From positions 1-64,000 of the forward strand of contig JADGDV010000012.1 in NCBI GenBank assembly GCA_016744695.1: DNA of 64,000 nucleotides, in the 5' to 3' direction. Below are positions 56,120 through 64,000 of the stretch, in pieces. Below the pieces are notes generated by a model that was given only the letters and a program-made list of their open reading frames with translations, did not search any database and was not told the DNA's origin. A program made the position numbers and the translations under genes. The DNA comes from Hahellaceae bacterium (GTDB lineage Bacteria; Pseudomonadota; Gammaproteobacteria; Pseudomonadales; Oleiphilaceae). Each line of letters opens with the position of its first letter. Within the stretch, counting starts at the first letter, position 1.

Positions 56120-56163
56120 GGCACGTCTGACTTCAGCGATAAAACCCTGATTCCAGTCGTGCC
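56120..56163. repeat. Imperfect inverted repeat in the same intergenic region
   Basis: GGCACGTCTG (56120-56129) pairs with CAGTCGTGCC (56154-56163) with one mismatch, around a 24-nt loop. No open frame of family-like character covers it. With the perfect hairpin 34 bp upstream it forms a composite repeat block of unknown role. Confidence 0.45.
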
Positions 56164-56279
56164 TCCTTGCATCAAGGCTACAAGTGCGCCCACATCATTA
56201 CTCCCCTTCAAAAAAGCCAAGTTCCACAAACCTGCTATGCTTTATATATTGAACATTTACGCATAAAGGTTACGAATCA

Positions 56280-56636
56280 ATGAGCCCAGTTACTATCGCC
56301 AGTACCATTCAGGAGTTTATGTCTTTCATCGAGCTATTAGACGATGCTTATTGGGAGGCCTCTACAATAGAGTCGAAAGATCAGCTATATGACGTTATCA
56401 GTATTTTTACTCATGAAATGTCTGAACTGAATAAATTAAGCATTCAAGATCACCACTACCCTTATGAAATAATCACAGAAGGTATTGGCCGGGTTATTCC
56501 AAAAATTGAACGCTTAGATGATAAAAAGGACGCGATCATACAGCGTACAAAAACACTGATTGATATTAAAGAAGTAATATCTAATGTGATATCCATTCTT
56601 GAAAGCCAGAATGGTGGAGTATCAGACTTTAAATAA
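56280..56636 (+). CDS. Small hypothetical helical protein
   Basis: A 118-residue acidic, all-helical soluble protein (TIQEFMSFIELLDDAYWEAS, DQLYDVISIFTHEMSELNKL, then two further helices) without signal, membrane segment or known motif. AAAGGTTACG precedes the ATG. It is flanked by palindromic repeats on both sides (56053-56163 and 56646-56703). Its length and helical content would suit a small regulator or antitoxin-like protein, but no partner gene is adjacent. No function is proposed. Confidence 0.65.
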   Translation: MSPVTIASTIQEFMSFIELLDDAYWEASTIESKDQLYDVISIFTHEMSELNKLSIQDHHYPYEIITEGIGRVIPKIERLDDKKDAIIQRTKTLIDIKEVISNVISILESQNGGVSDFK

Positions 56637-56645
56637 TTTTTCGTT

Positions 56646-56703
56646 GTAGGGTGTGCCGTGCGCACCGAAAGATTTTAAAAATGGTGCGCACGGCACACCC
56701 TAC
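56646..56703. repeat. Perfect 21-bp inverted repeat, REP-like
   Basis: The arm at 56646-56666 (GTAGGGTGTGCC, then GTGCGCACC) is exactly repeated as its complement at 56683-56703, with a 16-nt AT-rich loop (GAAAGATTTTAAAAAT). It separates two convergent genes and could terminate both. A diverged arm with the same GTAGGGTGT core is at 34636-34645. The form recalls dispersed palindromic repeats (REP/BIME-like). Confidence 0.75.
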
Positions 56704-56707
56704 GAAT

Positions 56708-57970
56708 TTACGACTCTCGAGGACAATTCTTTGCCACCGAATTAACAAACTTCACCAAGCTCGGAATATGAGGCCCTACAAATGAAATACCCGTATTCAA
56801 TAGTGAAACAGATATATCCCTTGCATCATCAACCCAACACATCTTGTTAATCAGGCCAATGTGGCCATAAGCCTTGCCACTCATGGGCCCCCAAATTCCT
56901 ACAGGGTCGCCACCTAGCATCATGCCAGCACTATAACGCATAGGTATCATCATCGTTCGGTCTATTTGTAATGATCCATACTCTTGTACTGAACGTTTGA
57001 TCGTCAAAGGGTCACATATGCGCTTACCATTCCACTCACCACCATTCCTCATCATCTCGAAGAATCTACCAATTTCTTCTGCCGTTGAAGCTAAATTACC
57101 CGCAGGGATTACAGCCTCTTGAAAACGCGGGTCATTAATTACTTGGCCTATCGTTTCAGCATCACCACCCAAAGCACGTTTCACAATATAAGACACAGGA
57201 AACCTTAACTTAGGCCCCGTCATATAGTTTTCTGCCAAAATACTAAGGTCTTCTTCTTTTACGCCATAGGTAAAGTACTTCATCCCCATGGGCTGACGAA
57301 TTTTCTCATCAAGATATTCTTGGATTGTCTTACCCGTAACCTTTTGTAGAACACGCTCTAGTACATACCCTCCTGTAATCGCATGGTATGCAAGGTGACC
57401 ACCATCAGATGCAGTGGGCTTAGTTTCGCACAGTAACCGCCATATTTCGTCATTATTCCATAGCACATCAATAGGGGTATCTTGAGGGATACCGGGAATC
57501 CCGCCTCGATGAGATAATATTTGGTGGATTGTTATATTCTTTTTACCCGCCGAAGAAAACTCGGGGCAATAATAACTAACAGGGTCTAGCAAACTAATGC
57601 TGCCGTCTTCTGCCAGCATATGCATAAGCAATGCAGTAACGGCTTTAGACGCGGAAAATAAACAAATTGGTGTATCTGGCGTCGCGATTACTTTAGGTGT
57701 GTAAGGTGTGTCAAGCGGGCCATTGCCTCGAACGTGACCAATAGAGCGATTTAAAACAATCTCACCCTTACGCCTAACACATAATTCAATGGCTGGCTGA
57801 GTACCTGTTTTATATAAATTGACGGCTGACTGCCATATATCATTAACCCCTTTATCAGTAAGCCCTACCTGCTCTGGAGCTACTTCACTTTTATGGTCTA
57901 TAGAGATAACCGAATCAAGGTCATCAGGAACATCAATTGTATTTAGTATTTTTTTGAGCACTTTTTTCAT
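56708..57970 (-). CDS. Serine hydrolase of the beta-lactamase / EstB esterase family
   Basis: About 420 residues from the ATG at 57970, which follows AAAAGGTCCG; a frame extension to 58009 adds 13 residues without support. The SxxK nucleophile motif is SASK (Ser106-Lys109) in LFSASKAV, the second motif Tyr is in LAYHAITGG, and a late GHIGL block replaces the KTG motif. This is the pattern of family VIII esterases and other class-C-beta-lactamase-like hydrolases (EstB, LACTB). No signal peptide, so cytoplasmic. It probably cleaves small esters. It ends 4 bp before the 21-bp inverted repeat. Confidence 0.87.
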   Translation of the reverse strand: MKKVLKKILNTIDVPDDLDSVISIDHKSEVAPEQVGLTDKGVNDIWQSAVNLYKTGTQPAIELCVRRKGEIVLNRSIGHVRGNGPLDTPYTPKVIATPDTPICLFSASKAVTALLMHMLAEDGSISLLDPVSYYCPEFSSAGKKNITIHQILSHRGGIPGIPQDTPIDVLWNNDEIWRLLCETKPTASDGGHLAYHAITGGYVLERVLQKVTGKTIQEYLDEKIRQPMGMKYFTYGVKEEDLSILAENYMTGPKLRFPVSYIVKRALGGDAETIGQVINDPRFQEAVIPAGNLASTAEEIGRFFEMMRNGGEWNGKRICDPLTIKRSVQEYGSLQIDRTMMIPMRYSAGMMLGGDPVGIWGPMSGKAYGHIGLINKMCWVDDARDISVSLLNTGISFVGPHIPSLVKFVNSVAKNCPRES

Positions 57971-58235
57971 CGGACCTTTTCTCACAGAGTCTAAACAGAC
58001 ATTAAACATGGCTCAACCACCCACATGTCTTCAGCTGGCAAATGATTTAATGGATACATAAATACCAGATTAGCAGAGCTTTTGCTTTATTTCATTAGCC
58101 TATTCGTCCAACTCTTATGGCATTACTGTTCCTAAGGCTAATGACTAAGACTAATTACTTAAACGCATTTATCACATTGTGACTATACTGAAATTAGATT
58201 GTGCCTTTTAATAAAAAATAGACGTACCTATTTTC

Positions 58236-59444
58236 ATGAAAAAACGAATACCCGTTAAAAGCCTTAAGGTTGGTATGTACATTACCGACCTTAATAAAGA
58301 CTGGAAACCTCATAATAATATTAAGAGGTCCAAAGGATTTATTCGAAGTGAGGCCATTATCGAGAAAATCAAAAACCTCGGTATTACAGATATATATATA
58401 GATACAAAGAAAGGTAAAGACCACGAGGATGCGATCCCCATCCCCGAAGTTGATCGAGAGAATCAAAAAAAACTCGAAGCTGCCGGTGAACTAAAGCCTC
58501 ATAGCAAGCCCATTGTGTCATTAAATGATGAAATGAACGTAGCATCAAAAATACATGATGAAGCTATCGGTCTCGTTAATAATGTAATGGAAGACGTTAA
58601 ATTAGGTCAGGATATTGATATTGGCTCCGTCGATGACCTTGCCGATAACATGCTTGACTCAATATTCAGAAACCATCATGCGCTAACTTGTCTAGGCTGC
58701 ATACGCGATAAAGATTCCTATTTAATGGAGCACTCCGTTAACCTCAGTGTATTAATGTCAGTGTATTGCCGCTCCATGGACATGGACCGAAGTATCATGC
58801 ACCAAACCATGGTAGGTGCCTTGCTTCACGACATTGGAAAAGTCATGGTGCCTGATGAAATTCTTCATAAGCCAGGAAAACTAAGCGACCACGAGTTCGC
58901 TGAAATGAAACACCATGTGGTTTATGGCCGCGATATGCTAAAAGCCATGGAAGGAGTTTCTGAGCTTTCATTAACCACCATGGCACAACATCATGAGCGC
59001 ATTGATGGGTCTGGCTACCCAGAAGGTCTTAAAGGTAATGAAATTTCACAACACGGTAAAATGGTCGCCATTGTTGATGTTTACGATGCAATAACAGCAG
59101 ACCGTTGTTATCACAAAGGCATGACACCTACACTGGCCATCAAAAAATTACTGGAATGGAGTGATAACCATTTAGATAGAGAGCTAGTTAATCACTTTAT
59201 TCGCTGTATAGGTATTTACCCCGTAGGGTCATTAGTGCTGTTAGAAAGCGGGCGCTTAGGCATTGTGGTTGAGTCTAATGAATTTGATCAGCGCTTACCC
59301 GCGATAAGAGTTATGTACCACACCAAATTCAGGTCGTATATCAAAACAGAAGTGATTGATTTAGCTCATCCGAAGGTACAAGACCGGATCGTGAAGACAG
59401 TCGATCCGGTTGATTATCAAATACCCATTAAAGACTTTTTATAG
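58236..59444 (+). CDS. HD-GYP phosphodiesterase with DUF3391 N-terminus
   Basis: A 402-residue soluble c-di-GMP phosphodiesterase. The N-terminal DUF3391 domain begins with KKRIPVKSLKVGMYITDLNK. The HD-GYP domain (about residues 140-320) has EHSVNLSVL, LLHDIGKVMVP, MKHHVVYG, HHERIDGSGYPEGLKG and VDVYDAITADR, all catalytic motifs intact. A C-terminal ~70-residue beta-rich part follows. It hydrolyses cyclic di-GMP and thereby favours motility over biofilm. It is monocistronic, and its stop codon directly abuts the stop of the convergent sulfatase gene. The DUF3391 probably senses a signal or mediates dimerisation. Confidence 0.92.
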   Translation: MKKRIPVKSLKVGMYITDLNKDWKPHNNIKRSKGFIRSEAIIEKIKNLGITDIYIDTKKGKDHEDAIPIPEVDRENQKKLEAAGELKPHSKPIVSLNDEMNVASKIHDEAIGLVNNVMEDVKLGQDIDIGSVDDLADNMLDSIFRNHHALTCLGCIRDKDSYLMEHSVNLSVLMSVYCRSMDMDRSIMHQTMVGALLHDIGKVMVPDEILHKPGKLSDHEFAEMKHHVVYGRDMLKAMEGVSELSLTTMAQHHERIDGSGYPEGLKGNEISQHGKMVAIVDVYDAITADRCYHKGMTPTLAIKKLLEWSDNHLDRELVNHFIRCIGIYPVGSLVLLESGRLGIVVESNEFDQRLPAIRVMYHTKFRSYIKTEVIDLAHPKVQDRIVKTVDPVDYQIPIKDFL

Positions 59445-61472
59445 CTAGGGGGTCACAATATTAAAGGCCCCCTTTGGTTGATCTAATAAGCTAAAAAAGT
59501 TAATTAAGTCTAACTTGCTACCATCCACCGATAAGTCATCGCCAAACAAGGTGTCTTTTAGACCTGCTTTGCCTGTAATAATATCAACCAACAAAGGTTG
59601 AGTTAAGTTAAGCGTGGCATCTGCCTGAGTATCCACTGTTACTCGTTTATGACGCAGCACTGAATTGTTGAGGCTTAATAGATAACTTTCATTTAAGTCA
59701 GTAAATGTAATCTTAATATCTATTTTTTTACCCTCAGCCTTAGGGCCATTTAAACGCACTGCCATAGAGTCAAAGAAATTTTCCACCGGTGTTTTTAATA
59801 ACACGCCTTCCATTATGGCCATGTCTATCCCCTTTTCAGGCGCGCCATGCCTTAATTCATAAGCGCCCGTTAGATACACGTCTCGCCAAGGGGCTGACTC
59901 AGCTTGATAACCTAACTGATCATAGACCTTTGCCAATAAACGTTTAGCTTGAGCATTTTTCGGCTCGGCAAAGACCGCATGATTAAGCAATTCAGCTAAC
60001 CAGCGATAGGTTTGAGTACCTACCTCAACCGATGCATTAGCGGCATTATCAAAGTCTATTTGTGCTTTAACAACGACCTTTTCAACTCCTCCCATCATGT
60101 CCATATAACGCTTGGCGGCTTGTGTTTCGGGGAGTGGGTCTAACTTAGCAGGGTTTGCGGTGTACCAACCAAGATAGGCCTGATAAACCGCTTTTGAATT
60201 ATGCTTAACCGTGCCGTAATAGCCCTGATTATGAAACGCGGTATTCAGGCTTTCAGGCAAAACCACCTCTTCCGCAACCTCGTTAGGGGTATAGCCATTA
60301 TTGAATAAACGAACACTTTGGTCGTGAATGTATTTATAGGTGTCACTTTGTTGGCTTAAGAATGCCTGAATATTGGTTTGCCCCCACATCGGCCAATGAT
60401 GACTACCAAAATACACATCACTATTAGCAAATAGCGCCTTGGCTTCTTCAATGTAACTACTCCAAAGGTTCGCATCACGCACTTTAGCGCCTCTTAAGGT
60501 ATACAGGTTATGCATATTACGAGATAACATCTCTGCACCACAGAATGCCTTATGTTGAGGTAAATAAAACGTCATTTCAGCCGGTGCTTCAGAGCCCGGT
60601 ACAGACTGAAACTCAAAAGGCACGCCATCAATATCTAATGTTGTTCCCGTTTCTGACACTATTTCTGTGGGAGAAAGCAGGGCAAAGCGGCCAAAAGCAG
60701 GGCCTTTACCTAGGCCTGTCCCTATATGACCACGCTCACTTCGTGCAAGAGATCGACCGTACATATATGAAGCCCGACGACCCATTGCAATACCTGCAAT
60801 AATATTTTCACTGGTGGCTTCTTCCATGAACCCCTCAGGGGCAATAATGCGTAGTTTTTCCTGCTCTGCATCACTCATGTTGGCTAGAATACCTTCGATT
60901 CCGCCAAAATGGTCTAAGTGGCTATGCGTGTAGATCACCGCTTTTATAGGTTTTATACCGAGATGTTTTTGAGCAAATTTAAGCGCTTTATCGGCTGTCT
61001 CCTTGGCGGTTAAGGGGTCGACTAAAATCCAACCGCTATCGCCTTCGATGATGGTCATATTAGCAAGGTCATAACCCCGCAGCTGATAGATACCCTCGCT
61101 GACTTTGAATAAACCATGAATATTATTCAGTGAGGCCTGACGCCACAAGCTGGGGTTCACGCTATCAGGTGAAGCGCCATCATCGCCTTTAAAGTCTACA
61201 AAATCATATGAGGGCATATCCCAAATAATTTTACCGTCTTGGTCTTTGATAATTAGGCTATTATCTTGAGCAACAAGGCCTCTTTTAGCCTCTTCAAAGT
61301 CAGTAACATTGCTAAAAGGACGTTTATTTAATACGGCTTTATTTGCCTTAATGGTTACAGCGGTTGGCGTAGTATGACCATGGGCATCACTGCCTTCTTC
61401 GTGCTTTAGAGTGCTATCGCACGCACTAAGGCTAACCAACAAGGGCAGTGCTAATAAGTAACAGTAACGCAT
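59445..61472 (-). CDS. Alkyl sulfatase (SdsA/BDS1 type), lipoprotein
   Basis: A 675-residue metallo-beta-lactamase-fold sulfatase. A lipoprotein signal (LLALPLLVSLSAC) anchors it outside the cytoplasm. The dizinc motif THSHLDHFGG (HxHxDH) is at about 178-187; FGSHHWPMWG and the downstream MLSRNMHNLYTLRG match SdsA1/YjcS. Then come the dimerisation domain (GAPEKGIDMAIMEGVLLKTP) and a C-terminal SCP2-like domain ending LLDQPKGAFNIVTP. It releases sulfate and alcohol from primary or secondary alkyl sulfates (such as SDS), giving carbon for beta-oxidation. It is divergent (79 bp) from an AraC-type regulator that is its probable activator. Confidence 0.93.
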   Translation of the reverse strand: MRYCYLLALPLLVSLSACDSTLKHEEGSDAHGHTTPTAVTIKANKAVLNKRPFSNVTDFEEAKRGLVAQDNSLIIKDQDGKIIWDMPSYDFVDFKGDDGASPDSVNPSLWRQASLNNIHGLFKVSEGIYQLRGYDLANMTIIEGDSGWILVDPLTAKETADKALKFAQKHLGIKPIKAVIYTHSHLDHFGGIEGILANMSDAEQEKLRIIAPEGFMEEATSENIIAGIAMGRRASYMYGRSLARSERGHIGTGLGKGPAFGRFALLSPTEIVSETGTTLDIDGVPFEFQSVPGSEAPAEMTFYLPQHKAFCGAEMLSRNMHNLYTLRGAKVRDANLWSSYIEEAKALFANSDVYFGSHHWPMWGQTNIQAFLSQQSDTYKYIHDQSVRLFNNGYTPNEVAEEVVLPESLNTAFHNQGYYGTVKHNSKAVYQAYLGWYTANPAKLDPLPETQAAKRYMDMMGGVEKVVVKAQIDFDNAANASVEVGTQTYRWLAELLNHAVFAEPKNAQAKRLLAKVYDQLGYQAESAPWRDVYLTGAYELRHGAPEKGIDMAIMEGVLLKTPVENFFDSMAVRLNGPKAEGKKIDIKITFTDLNESYLLSLNNSVLRHKRVTVDTQADATLNLTQPLLVDIITGKAGLKDTLFGDDLSVDGSKLDLINFFSLLDQPKGAFNIVTP

Positions 61473-61551
61473 AAATTTCCTCTATTTTTCAAGTTATGCG
61501 CTATAGTGTCATACCTTATAAATACCTTCTGGTCTTAAAACGACAATCACT

Positions 61552-62580
61552 ATGTCCATTAATGACACATCAACAACGCTCTCTTCTTGGGCCCGTGTAG
61601 TATGCAACGCCATTGATGCCAAAGACGCTGATAGCGCCAAGTTATTAACGCTGGCAGGAATAAAGCCTGATGTTTTAAATGACCCGGAGGGACGAATACC
61701 GGTATCTAAAATGAGTCAACTTTGGGAGCTTGCCGTGGAGGCAACCGGAGATGAGGCGTTTGGGCTCAGCGTCCCTCCCTTTGTACAACCCACAACCTTC
61801 CACGCATTGGGATTTTCTTTAATGGTGAGTGCAACATTAAGGGATGCATGGGCGCGAACTCAGCGGTACTACAAAGTGGTTAGCGATGTGCTGGATGTTC
61901 AAATTCAAGAGTATGGCACCGAATCAGCATTATGTTATGTGACAATTCCCGGAAAGGTATACGCCAAAGAAGCCATTGATGCCTTTATCGCGACGATGAT
62001 CGCATTATCTGCTGGCGTCACTAGCGGTAGCGCCAAGCCAACCAAAGTTGAATTTGAACGAGCAGAACCTCTAAACCGAACACCGTTTGAAAAAGCCTTC
62101 CCCTGCGATATTCATTTCGGCGCTGAGCGCAATCAAATTTTCTTCACAAATGAAGATCTTGACCGCCCGCTGGCCACAGCCAATAGAGACATCGCCCTCA
62201 AAAATGATGAAGTGGTACAAAGCTATTTATCTCGATTATTAAAAAAATCTCTGGCTAAACAAGTGACCGAGAGAATCATTATTTCCCTTTCTATGGGGGA
62301 GCCCAATCAAGAAGTCATTGCTAATAGCTTACATATGAGCAGTCGTAGCCTGCAACGAAAGCTAAAAGAAGAAACAACCTCCTTTCGTCAGCTATTGAAT
62401 GAGGTGAGAAAAGATCTCGCTAAGAATTATTTGGCCAGCTCTCAGCAGTCAGTCATTGAAATTGCTTATCAGCTTGGGTTTCAAGACCCTAGCAATTTTA
62501 CAAGGGCCTTTAAGCGATGGTTTGGCTTGTCACCGTCGGTGTTTAGGCAGCAAAGTGGGGGGCGAATAAAAACACCCTAA
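61552..62580 (+). CDS. AraC-family regulator, probable regulator of the alkyl sulfatase
   Basis: A 342-residue regulator with the arabinose-binding-like N-terminal domain (to about residue 200) and a C-terminal AraC helix-turn-helix pair: NQEVIANSLHMSSRSLQRKL and VIEIAYQLGFQDPSNFTRAF, ending SPSVFRQQSGGRIKTP. It is transcribed divergently from the alkyl sulfatase gene, with only 79 bp between the two starts, so control of the sulfatase and itself from shared sites is likely; the inducer would be an alkyl sulfate or its alcohol. It is a second copy of the same subgroup as the regulator at 506-1519. Its last 4 bp overlap the convergent hybrid kinase. Confidence 0.9.
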   Translation: MSINDTSTTLSSWARVVCNAIDAKDADSAKLLTLAGIKPDVLNDPEGRIPVSKMSQLWELAVEATGDEAFGLSVPPFVQPTTFHALGFSLMVSATLRDAWARTQRYYKVVSDVLDVQIQEYGTESALCYVTIPGKVYAKEAIDAFIATMIALSAGVTSGSAKPTKVEFERAEPLNRTPFEKAFPCDIHFGAERNQIFFTNEDLDRPLATANRDIALKNDEVVQSYLSRLLKKSLAKQVTERIIISLSMGEPNQEVIANSLHMSSRSLQRKLKEETTSFRQLLNEVRKDLAKNYLASSQQSVIEIAYQLGFQDPSNFTRAFKRWFGLSPSVFRQQSGGRIKTP

Positions 62581-64000
62581 GCACTCTGGTGCTCATCTAA
62601 ATACTGTTTCATTTCAACTACAAGTGCTTGATAGGCCTTATTCAATTCAGGCATCAACCGGGCCAAGGCTTCAGCATCTTGATCTTTACTGGCCTGCTCC
62701 ATATCGCTCGCAATTCCCTGAAGATCAAGAGCACTTAAATTAGCTGATGACCCTTTTATGGTATGAGCTTGAAGATGTGCTTCTTTCATATTGTTTTCAT
62801 CAACAGCTTGCTGAAAAGCCTCTATTCTTATGGGGAGATCATCCATAAACATCTTAATAATGGCTACAAACAAAGTCTCTTTCCCCCTTAGACGCTTGAG
62901 TGCAGACGCTTTATCCCATCCAGTCGTAACGCTCTCGCAGGGAAGACATTCAACAGGCTTTTTATCTCCCTCGTTAAATAGCCATTTCTGCAGGGTAGAT
63001 TCCAGTATGCCCGAGTCAATCGGTTTACTCATGTAATCGCTCATCCCCACGGCTAAGCACTTTTCTCTATCTCCCTTCATTGCATTAGCTGTCATCGCAA
63101 TAATGGGGATATCTTTATTACGTTCACCCGCGCTTCCTGTTCGAATTTTCTGGCTTGCTTCATAGCCATCCATTATAGGCATCTGACAATCCATCAAAAC
63201 CGCGGTATAAGGGTGTTCACTTGGTGCATCGCTAAGGGCACGAAGTGCCTCCTGGCCGTTAGATGCAGTGTCTGAGGTAAGATTAAGTTGTTCTAGAATG
63301 GCATGGGCGACTTCCTGATTAACAAAATTATCTTCAACCAGTAAAAGGCGTGTATTAACAGGCCACGATCGGCTTTCAACCGGTTCACCACGACCCAGAG
63401 TATTTAAATAATGATGAGTCACTAATGGTTTAGCCTGACGTAACGCTTTTCCACCTTCCACAACGACAGCTAAAGCATCAAACAAATCAGCCGTTGTGGT
63501 TGGCTTAGGAAAATACGCATTAAACCCTAGGTCAGCAAAGTATTGGGCATCCCCTTTATGACCCATTGACGTCATCATCACCAGCTTCATATTATTAAGA
63601 CGCTCATCTGATCTAATCATTCGACCGAATTCGGCACCATCCATTTTCGGCATTTGCATATCGATAAAAGCAACATCAAATACTTCGCGCTCTAACAATT
63701 TCATAGCAAATGACCCGCTCGAAACCTCCGACACATCAGCCCCCCAACTTTCTAACTGGCTTCGTAATACATCTCGGTTAGTCGTATTGTCATCAACAAT
63801 GAGCAGGCTAAGTTCTTCTGTGTTAATTCGAGGCACAACTTGCTTTGAAAGCGTGCTGGGTTGCAAAGTGAGAGTAAATTCAAAACAACTACCTTTACCT
63901 TGCTCACTGGAAACTCTTATTTCTCCTCCCATTAATTCACAAAGGTTTTTAGCAATCGTCAGGCCTAGGCCGGTTCCACCATACTCCCGAGTCGTTGACG
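62577..64000 (-). CDS. Hybrid sensor histidine kinase, C-terminal part (5' end outside window)
   Basis: The minus-strand frame is open to the window edge, so only the last ~474 residues are seen. They begin in the HATPase G2 box ([20 protein letters not shown]), followed by REC1 (DDNTTNRDV, phospho-Asp in AFIDMQMPKMDG), REC2 (EDNFVNQEV, phospho-Asp in VLMDCQMPIMDG) and a C-terminal Hpt (LQAHTIKGSSANL). The ATG at 63932 is internal and not the start. The order equals that of the hybrid kinase at 20-23 kb. Its signal and output are outside the window or unknown. Confidence 0.92.
   Translation of the reverse strand, partial: STTREYGGTGLGLTIAKNLCELMGGEIRVSSEQGKGSCFEFTLTLQPSTLSKQVVPRINTEELSLLIVDDNTTNRDVLRSQLESWGADVSEVSSGSFAMKLLEREVFDVAFIDMQMPKMDGAEFGRMIRSDERLNNMKLVMMTSMGHKGDAQYFADLGFNAYFPKPTTTADLFDALAVVVEGGKALRQAKPLVTHHYLNTLGRGEPVESRSWPVNTRLLLVEDNFVNQEVAHAILEQLNLTSDTASNGQEALRALSDAPSEHPYTAVLMDCQMPIMDGYEASQKIRTGSAGERNKDIPIIAMTANAMKGDREKCLAVGMSDYMSKPIDSGILESTLQKWLFNEGDKKPVECLPCESVTTGWDKASALKRLRGKETLFVAIIKMFMDDLPIRIEAFQQAVDENNMKEAHLQAHTIKGSSANLSALDLQGIASDMEQASKDQDAEALARLMPELNKAYQALVVEMKQYLDEHQSA

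Noticed and set aside
56084-56266. Open frame of 60 codons through the palindrome block, and a minus-strand frame over the same bases
   Set aside because: It has no ribosome-binding site and no family resemblance, and it consists largely of the hairpin repeats, so it is more likely non-coding.
1-64000. Possible CRISPR arrays, tRNA/rRNA genes, insertion sequences, prophage or defence islands
   Set aside because: None was found by eye: no regularly spaced direct repeats, no transposase or integrase frames and no tRNA-like cloverleaf in the intergenic gaps.

Overview
The window reads as a chromosomal segment of a low-GC (about 42% by eye), probably marine gammaproteobacterium near the Oceanospirillales/Alteromonadales. 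The basis is the set of best-recognised proteins: CpsG/ManB-type phosphomannomutase, FklB, PepD, QueC/QueE, Cti, OMPLA, PqiA/PqiB, an AlkK-like acyl-CoA synthetase and a secreted alkyl sulfatase. I cannot name the genus. I saw no tRNA, rRNA, CRISPR array, insertion sequence or phage gene. Genes are close-packed, and several convergent pairs touch or overlap.

Layout. 1-7.1 kb: 3' end of a ferredoxin-NADP reductase gene, an AraC-type regulator, an alpha/beta hydrolase, manB, small conserved proteins, and a scarred locus where an EamA permease lies between a truncated secreted-protein leader and the C-terminal relic of an ArgP-like LysR regulator. 7.1-12 kb: fklB, three stacked terminators, a DEAD-box helicase, an alkK-like gene and a DGAT-like acyltransferase. 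12-25 kb: a chemoreceptor, a coiled-coil membrane protein, a patatin lipoprotein, pepD, DUF924, a hybrid kinase with an HD-GYP response regulator, and an MscS channel. 25-39 kb: a dense membrane-lipid neighbourhood with Cti, a pldA-pqiA-pqiA-pqiB operon, a divergent AsmA-like DUF748 protein, a flavin/2Fe-2S reductase with a fatty acid desaturase behind a near-consensus promoter, and a second patatin. 39-46 kb: an HD phosphohydrolase, a lone molybdopterin enzyme, an exported VOC protein with a small lipoprotein, queE-queC and an exonuclease-like protein. 46-55 kb: a five-gene signalling operon made of two tandem copies of [7TMR-DISM hybrid kinase + four-helix membrane protein] plus a CheY-like regulator. 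55-64 kb: an unknown lipoprotein, palindromic repeats around a small unknown gene, a serine esterase, an HD-GYP protein, an alkyl sulfatase with a divergent AraC regulator, and the C-terminal half of another hybrid kinase.

The two parts most worth attention are the lipid-homeostasis neighbourhood and the duplicated kinase/membrane-protein operon. In the first, a phospholipase of the outer membrane surface is transcribed with an intermembrane lipid transporter and sits next to acyl-chain modifying enzymes. In the second, one kinase copy has lost its Hpt domain, which suggests a branched phosphorelay with an unrecognised membrane partner.
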